The notes under the pieces: generated by a model
Told to the model about the DNA's origin: nothing
The model's database searches: none
The model's input: only the letters and a program-made list of their open reading frames with translations
Assembly (NCBI GenBank): GCA_007120055.1
Contig: SKOL01000606.1
Span: 1 to 6,824, forward strand
DNA: 6,824 bases
Reading direction: 5' to 3'
DNA from: Anaerobacillus sp.
GTDB taxonomy: Bacteria > Bacillota > Bacilli > Bacillales_H > Anaerobacillaceae
Made by a program: the position numbers and the translations under genes
Part shown: in pieces, positions 5,217 to 6,824 of the stretch
Layout of the letters: every line of letters begins with the position of its first letter
Position numbering within the stretch: the stretch's first letter is position 1

Positions 5217-5305
5217 ACAAGGGAACATTGTTTTAATTCCAGTACCATTTTAGTGACTTATCAAATAGAAAACGGCGTCACTTAAACAAGAGAAACAGTC
5301 AATAA
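5209..5305 (+). pseudogene. MazF/PemK-like toxin gene, frameshifted and truncated
   Basis: From the ATG at 5209, which overlaps the antitoxin stop, the frame reads MHKQGNIVLIPVPF and stops at 5251-5253. One base further on, the next frame reads (S)DLSNRKRRHLNK to a stop at 5303-5305. Joined, this is the N-terminus of MazF/PemK-type endoribonucleases: GDIVL.P.PF[TS]DLS..K.RP. The join is explained by one extra T in the run TTTT at 5248-5251 (TTT AGT GAC would be F-S-D). The rest of the roughly 110-residue toxin, including the later conserved strands and catalytic Arg/Thr region, is absent. The gene is therefore broken twice, by a frameshift and by loss of the 3' two thirds. The 8-bp overlap with the antitoxin is normal for such pairs. 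Confidence 0.75.
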
Positions 5306-5330
5306 GTGGTTGTTCCTGTTTATTTTTATT
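5294..5330 (+). terminator. Weak terminator-like hairpin after the toxin remnant
   Basis: AACAGTC (5294-5300) pairs with GGTTGTT (5308-5314), including two G-T pairs, around AATAAGT. The T-rich stretch TTTATTTTTATTT follows after a few bases. It may be the original terminator of the toxin-antitoxin operon, brought close by the deletion. Confidence 0.35.
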
Positions 5331-5362
5331 TAACTATTGAAGTTAGCAAAATATTGGAGGAA

Positions 5363-5637
5363 TTGAAAATTAAAAAATAACACTTCAATACCTACTAATA
5401 ACTCTTTCTGCCCCATTACTTATTTTTTCAGCAATATACGACTTTAACATAGGCATTTATATTGGTTTAATATTGGCAATCGGATCACTAATTTTGAATT
5501 ATATTCGATTAAGGAAAAATACATATATGTTAGGTCATCCTGATCGGCATCATGATAAAGGATATTCATTAAATTATGATGGAATTATGGAAGAATCATA
5601 TGAAGAGGATAAAAAAAATGATAAGCCAAGTAAGTAA
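5363..5637 (+). pseudogene. Small membrane protein gene broken in an A run (about 91 aa if repaired)
   Basis: GGAGG (5356-5360) is followed by TTG at 5363, which gives L/M-K-I-K-K and then a stop at 5378-5380. In the next frame, from 5374 on, the sequence reads KITLQYLLITLSAPLLIFSA and continues to a stop at 5635-5637. Adding one A to the run AAAAAA (5372-5377) joins them into a sensible N-terminus, MKIKKITLQYLLITLSAPLL. The product would have two membrane helices (about residues 8-25 and 29-46), then RLRKN and a hydrophilic C-terminal half with HPDRHHDKG and an acidic and basic tail. The family is not recognised. The intact downstream frame argues for a recent break or a sequencing error in the homopolymer. 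The start would be a TTG. Confidence 0.5.
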
Positions 5638-5756
5638 CTAATAGAAAATTAGTAGCAAGTACTTGTTAAACAACCGGAAGCGATAGTGGAACAGGCTATT
5701 ACTACTGTTGTGTCGCTAACGAGAAAAAGAGTGAAAGAAAAGGTAGGAGGTTGAAT

Positions 5757-5880
5757 ATGAAAAGAGGGATAGCTTTACTTTTTATAGGATTAGTAATGTT
5801 TATGTCAATTAGAAAAAGACGGATACAATGTAGTTGATACGGATTATGGCTGCGTAGTTAAAGTAGTGCTATTCAAGTGA
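5757..5880 (+). pseudogene. Small exported-protein gene with frameshift
   Basis: AGGAGG (5745-5750) sits 6 bp before the ATG at 5757. The frame gives MKRGIALLFIGLVMFMSI, a typical signal-peptide start, then turns basic and stops at 5835-5837. In another frame from about 5812 the sequence reads EKDGYNVVDTDYGCVVKVVL and then FK, to a stop at 5878-5880; this looks like the natural end. The two halves need a shift near 5808-5818 to be joined, and some sequence may also be missing, because no cleavage site or lipobox is left. The family is not recognised. From 5881 to 5967 I see no gene, only a small stem (CCTTG with CAAGG near 5930-5945). Confidence 0.4.
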
Positions 5881-5967
5881 AGAGTGCGTTAACTTAACAG
5901 GCGACATGATATAACCAATGCCCCCAATCCTTGATATGACAAGGTTTGTTAGTAAGGGGAGAGTGAA

Positions 5968-5997
5968 ATGCTAACCCATTTTGCTAACATTGAATAA
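5968..5997 (+). pseudogene. Possible first codons of the split membrane-protein gene
   Basis: A strong ribosome binding site (AAGGGGAGAG, 5954-5963) precedes the ATG at 5968, which overlaps the stop of an upstream frame as ATGCTAA, a usual coupling arrangement. The frame gives only MLTHFANIE before TAA at 5995. AATGG at 5996-6000 recurs at 6370-6374. Removing the DNA between these two copies brings the frame into phase with WVRIALTLVV of the membrane protein downstream, leaving only the TAA codon to explain; the right-hand copy has CAA (Gln) there. This link is inference. Confidence 0.3.
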
Positions 5998-6028
5998 TGG
6001 AGGCTTCTCAAATGCTGTTGATGAACAT

Positions 6029-6313
6029 TCAAAATGGCAACTCATCTAGTGTTTTTTTGGGTTTTGTTTTCGATTCATTTGGTAGAATATGCTCATCCTC
6101 GAAATTATCCGAAATAATCTCATGACATTTGGGGCAATCAATAAATACATCATTTAAGTGATATCCTACATATCCATGAGTACACTCTTGTATTGCAAAA
6201 ATTGTTTCCCATTCCATCTCAAATTTATAATCACAGTCTTTACAATGTAATACACAAGTACCAAAGTCTTCGGTTTCTTTAACGATTCTCTTTTTCCATC
6301 TTTTCTTTCCCAT
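6029..6313 (-). CDS. Small zinc-ribbon protein (94 aa)
   Basis: On the - strand, GAGGAGAGG lies a few bases before the ATG at 6313, which fixes the start (MGKKRWKKRI...). The frame continues upstream, but without protein-like sequence. The protein has a very basic N-terminus (GKKRWKKRIVK) and then two CXXC pairs, C24-K-D-C27 and C60-P-K-C63, about 32 residues apart, which is a zinc-ribbon layout. C20, C44 and H46 are further possible ligands. It ends in a charged tail (ESKTKPKKTLDELPF). It could bind nucleic acid or protein in the cytoplasm; no specific family is recognised. It is the only intact - strand gene, and it seems to lie inside a membrane-protein gene on the + strand, so it may have arrived as a small cassette. 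I see neither a clear promoter nor a terminator. Confidence 0.75.
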   Translation of the reverse strand: MGKKRWKKRIVKETEDFGTCVLHCKDCDYKFEMEWETIFAIQECTHGYVGYHLNDVFIDCPKCHEIISDNFEDEHILPNESKTKPKKTLDELPF

Positions 6314-6362
6314 AATTAATCCTCTCCTCGTATATAAGCATAACTCTTTTACTTCATTCTCG

Positions 6363-6824
6363 CTACTACAATGGGTCAGGATTGCTTTGACGTTAGTCGT
6401 AACGATATTCTTTGCGCTCATAACAGCGACTCTTCTTGATCAATCAGTAAGAAAGCTGTTTGGTACTGAAACGACATTTTATAATCATACATTACTAGAT
6501 ATTATTTTTATCGTGCTAACTCCATCGTTTGCAGCCATATTTATGTCGAGGCCATATTTAATTTTTCAAGCAATCAAGGACGATCCATTTAGTAAAAGAA
6601 TGGCCTTATTTCGATCTTTACCAATTCCACTCAAAGCGTTATCGTTAAGTCGAACACTAATCATGGTAGTGACGTTGACCATTATATCATCGGCATTTTA
6701 TATACAGTAACCTTTGCTTTGCCTGATCATTTCTTTCAATTTCTCACACCGAGGGAGTATTTGATATTTATTTTATTTTGGTTTGGTTATGCATTAGTGG
6801 TCGGAGGAATAAATCCGTTTATAG
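6363..6824 (+). pseudogene. Multi-spanning membrane protein, ABC-2 permease-like, 5' part missing and frameshifted
   Basis: The frame reads LLQWVRIALTLVVTIFFALI from 6363 with no start codon and no binding site nearby. Membrane helices fall at about 6372-6430, 6500-6560 and from about 6655, with a cytoplasmic loop between the second and third containing RSLPIPLKALSLSRTL. An 'LPI...l.lsR.l' loop before a helix is common in ABC-2 type transporter permeases, which is the best guess for the family. The frame stops at 6708-6710, but the next frame (one base less) continues as ILYTVTFALPDHFFQFLTPR and further membrane sequence to the window end. A one-base deletion near 6685-6700 explains this. Both the missing 5' part, replaced by the region holding the zinc-ribbon gene, and the frameshift mark it as broken. 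Confidence 0.6.

Noticed and set aside
4940..5248. 102-residue frame on the - strand
   Set aside because: It is the antisense shadow of the antitoxin gene; its Ser-rich and Phe-rich composition reflects the complement of Lys- and Glu-rich coding sequence.
1..6824. CRISPR array, tRNA, rRNA or riboswitch
   Set aside because: No regularly spaced direct repeats, no tRNA cloverleaf or rRNA-like sequence, and no known riboswitch core was seen in the leaders.

Overview
The window looks like chromosomal DNA of a low-GC Gram-positive bacterium, most likely a member of the Bacillaceae. It is AT-rich. Nearly every gene has a strong GGAGG-type ribosome binding site, and rho-independent terminators are frequent. 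The recognisable families are typical of Bacillus-like genomes: a DUF3221-like lipoprotein, a TIGR04104-type CXXC membrane protein, a WG-repeat lipoprotein and a DUF2281-like antitoxin. No species can be named from the sequence.

Left part (1-4330): intact small genes, all on the + strand, mostly for the cell surface. In order they are: a 68-residue unknown protein with its own terminator (32-238); a lipoprotein of unknown family with a terminator (535-1110); an exported protein with two C-terminal membrane helices (1485-1958, or from 1491); a TTG-started zinc-finger membrane protein behind a good sigma-A promoter (2064-2375); a lipoprotein built of about nine WG repeats (2497-3660); and a small DUF3221-like lipoprotein with a terminator (3914-4261). 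Two copies of a short palindromic repeat lie between these genes. The first (1333-1445) has the anatomy of a MITE: 14-bp perfect terminal inverted repeats, a 5-bp flanking direct repeat (TTGAG) and an internal hairpin. The second (3662-3736) keeps only the left 75 bp. It begins 2 bp after the stop codon of the WG-repeat gene and ends exactly at the foot of its hairpin.

Right part (4340-6824): a zone of gene remains. It contains a probable right-end scar of an IS200/IS605-type element; the last 30 or so codons of an ABC-F ATPase; a small frameshifted gene; a strong terminator; an intact DUF2281-like antitoxin gene with its own extended -10 promoter; an overlapping MazF/PemK-like toxin gene killed by a one-base insertion in a T run and then truncated; a small membrane-protein gene broken by one missing A in an A run; and a small signal-peptide gene with a frameshift. 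At the right end an intact zinc-ribbon gene on the - strand (6029-6313) appears to sit inside a multi-spanning membrane-protein gene. That gene's possible first codons lie at 5968-5994, and its body resumes at about 6370, has another frameshift near 6690 and runs off the window.

The intact genes do not form an obvious pathway. The left half reads as independently terminated surface-protein genes of unknown role. The right half reads as an accessory island in decay, with an antitoxin that has outlived its toxin. Several breaks are single-base changes, two of them in homopolymer runs, so sequencing error has to be excluded before all of them are accepted as real pseudogenes.
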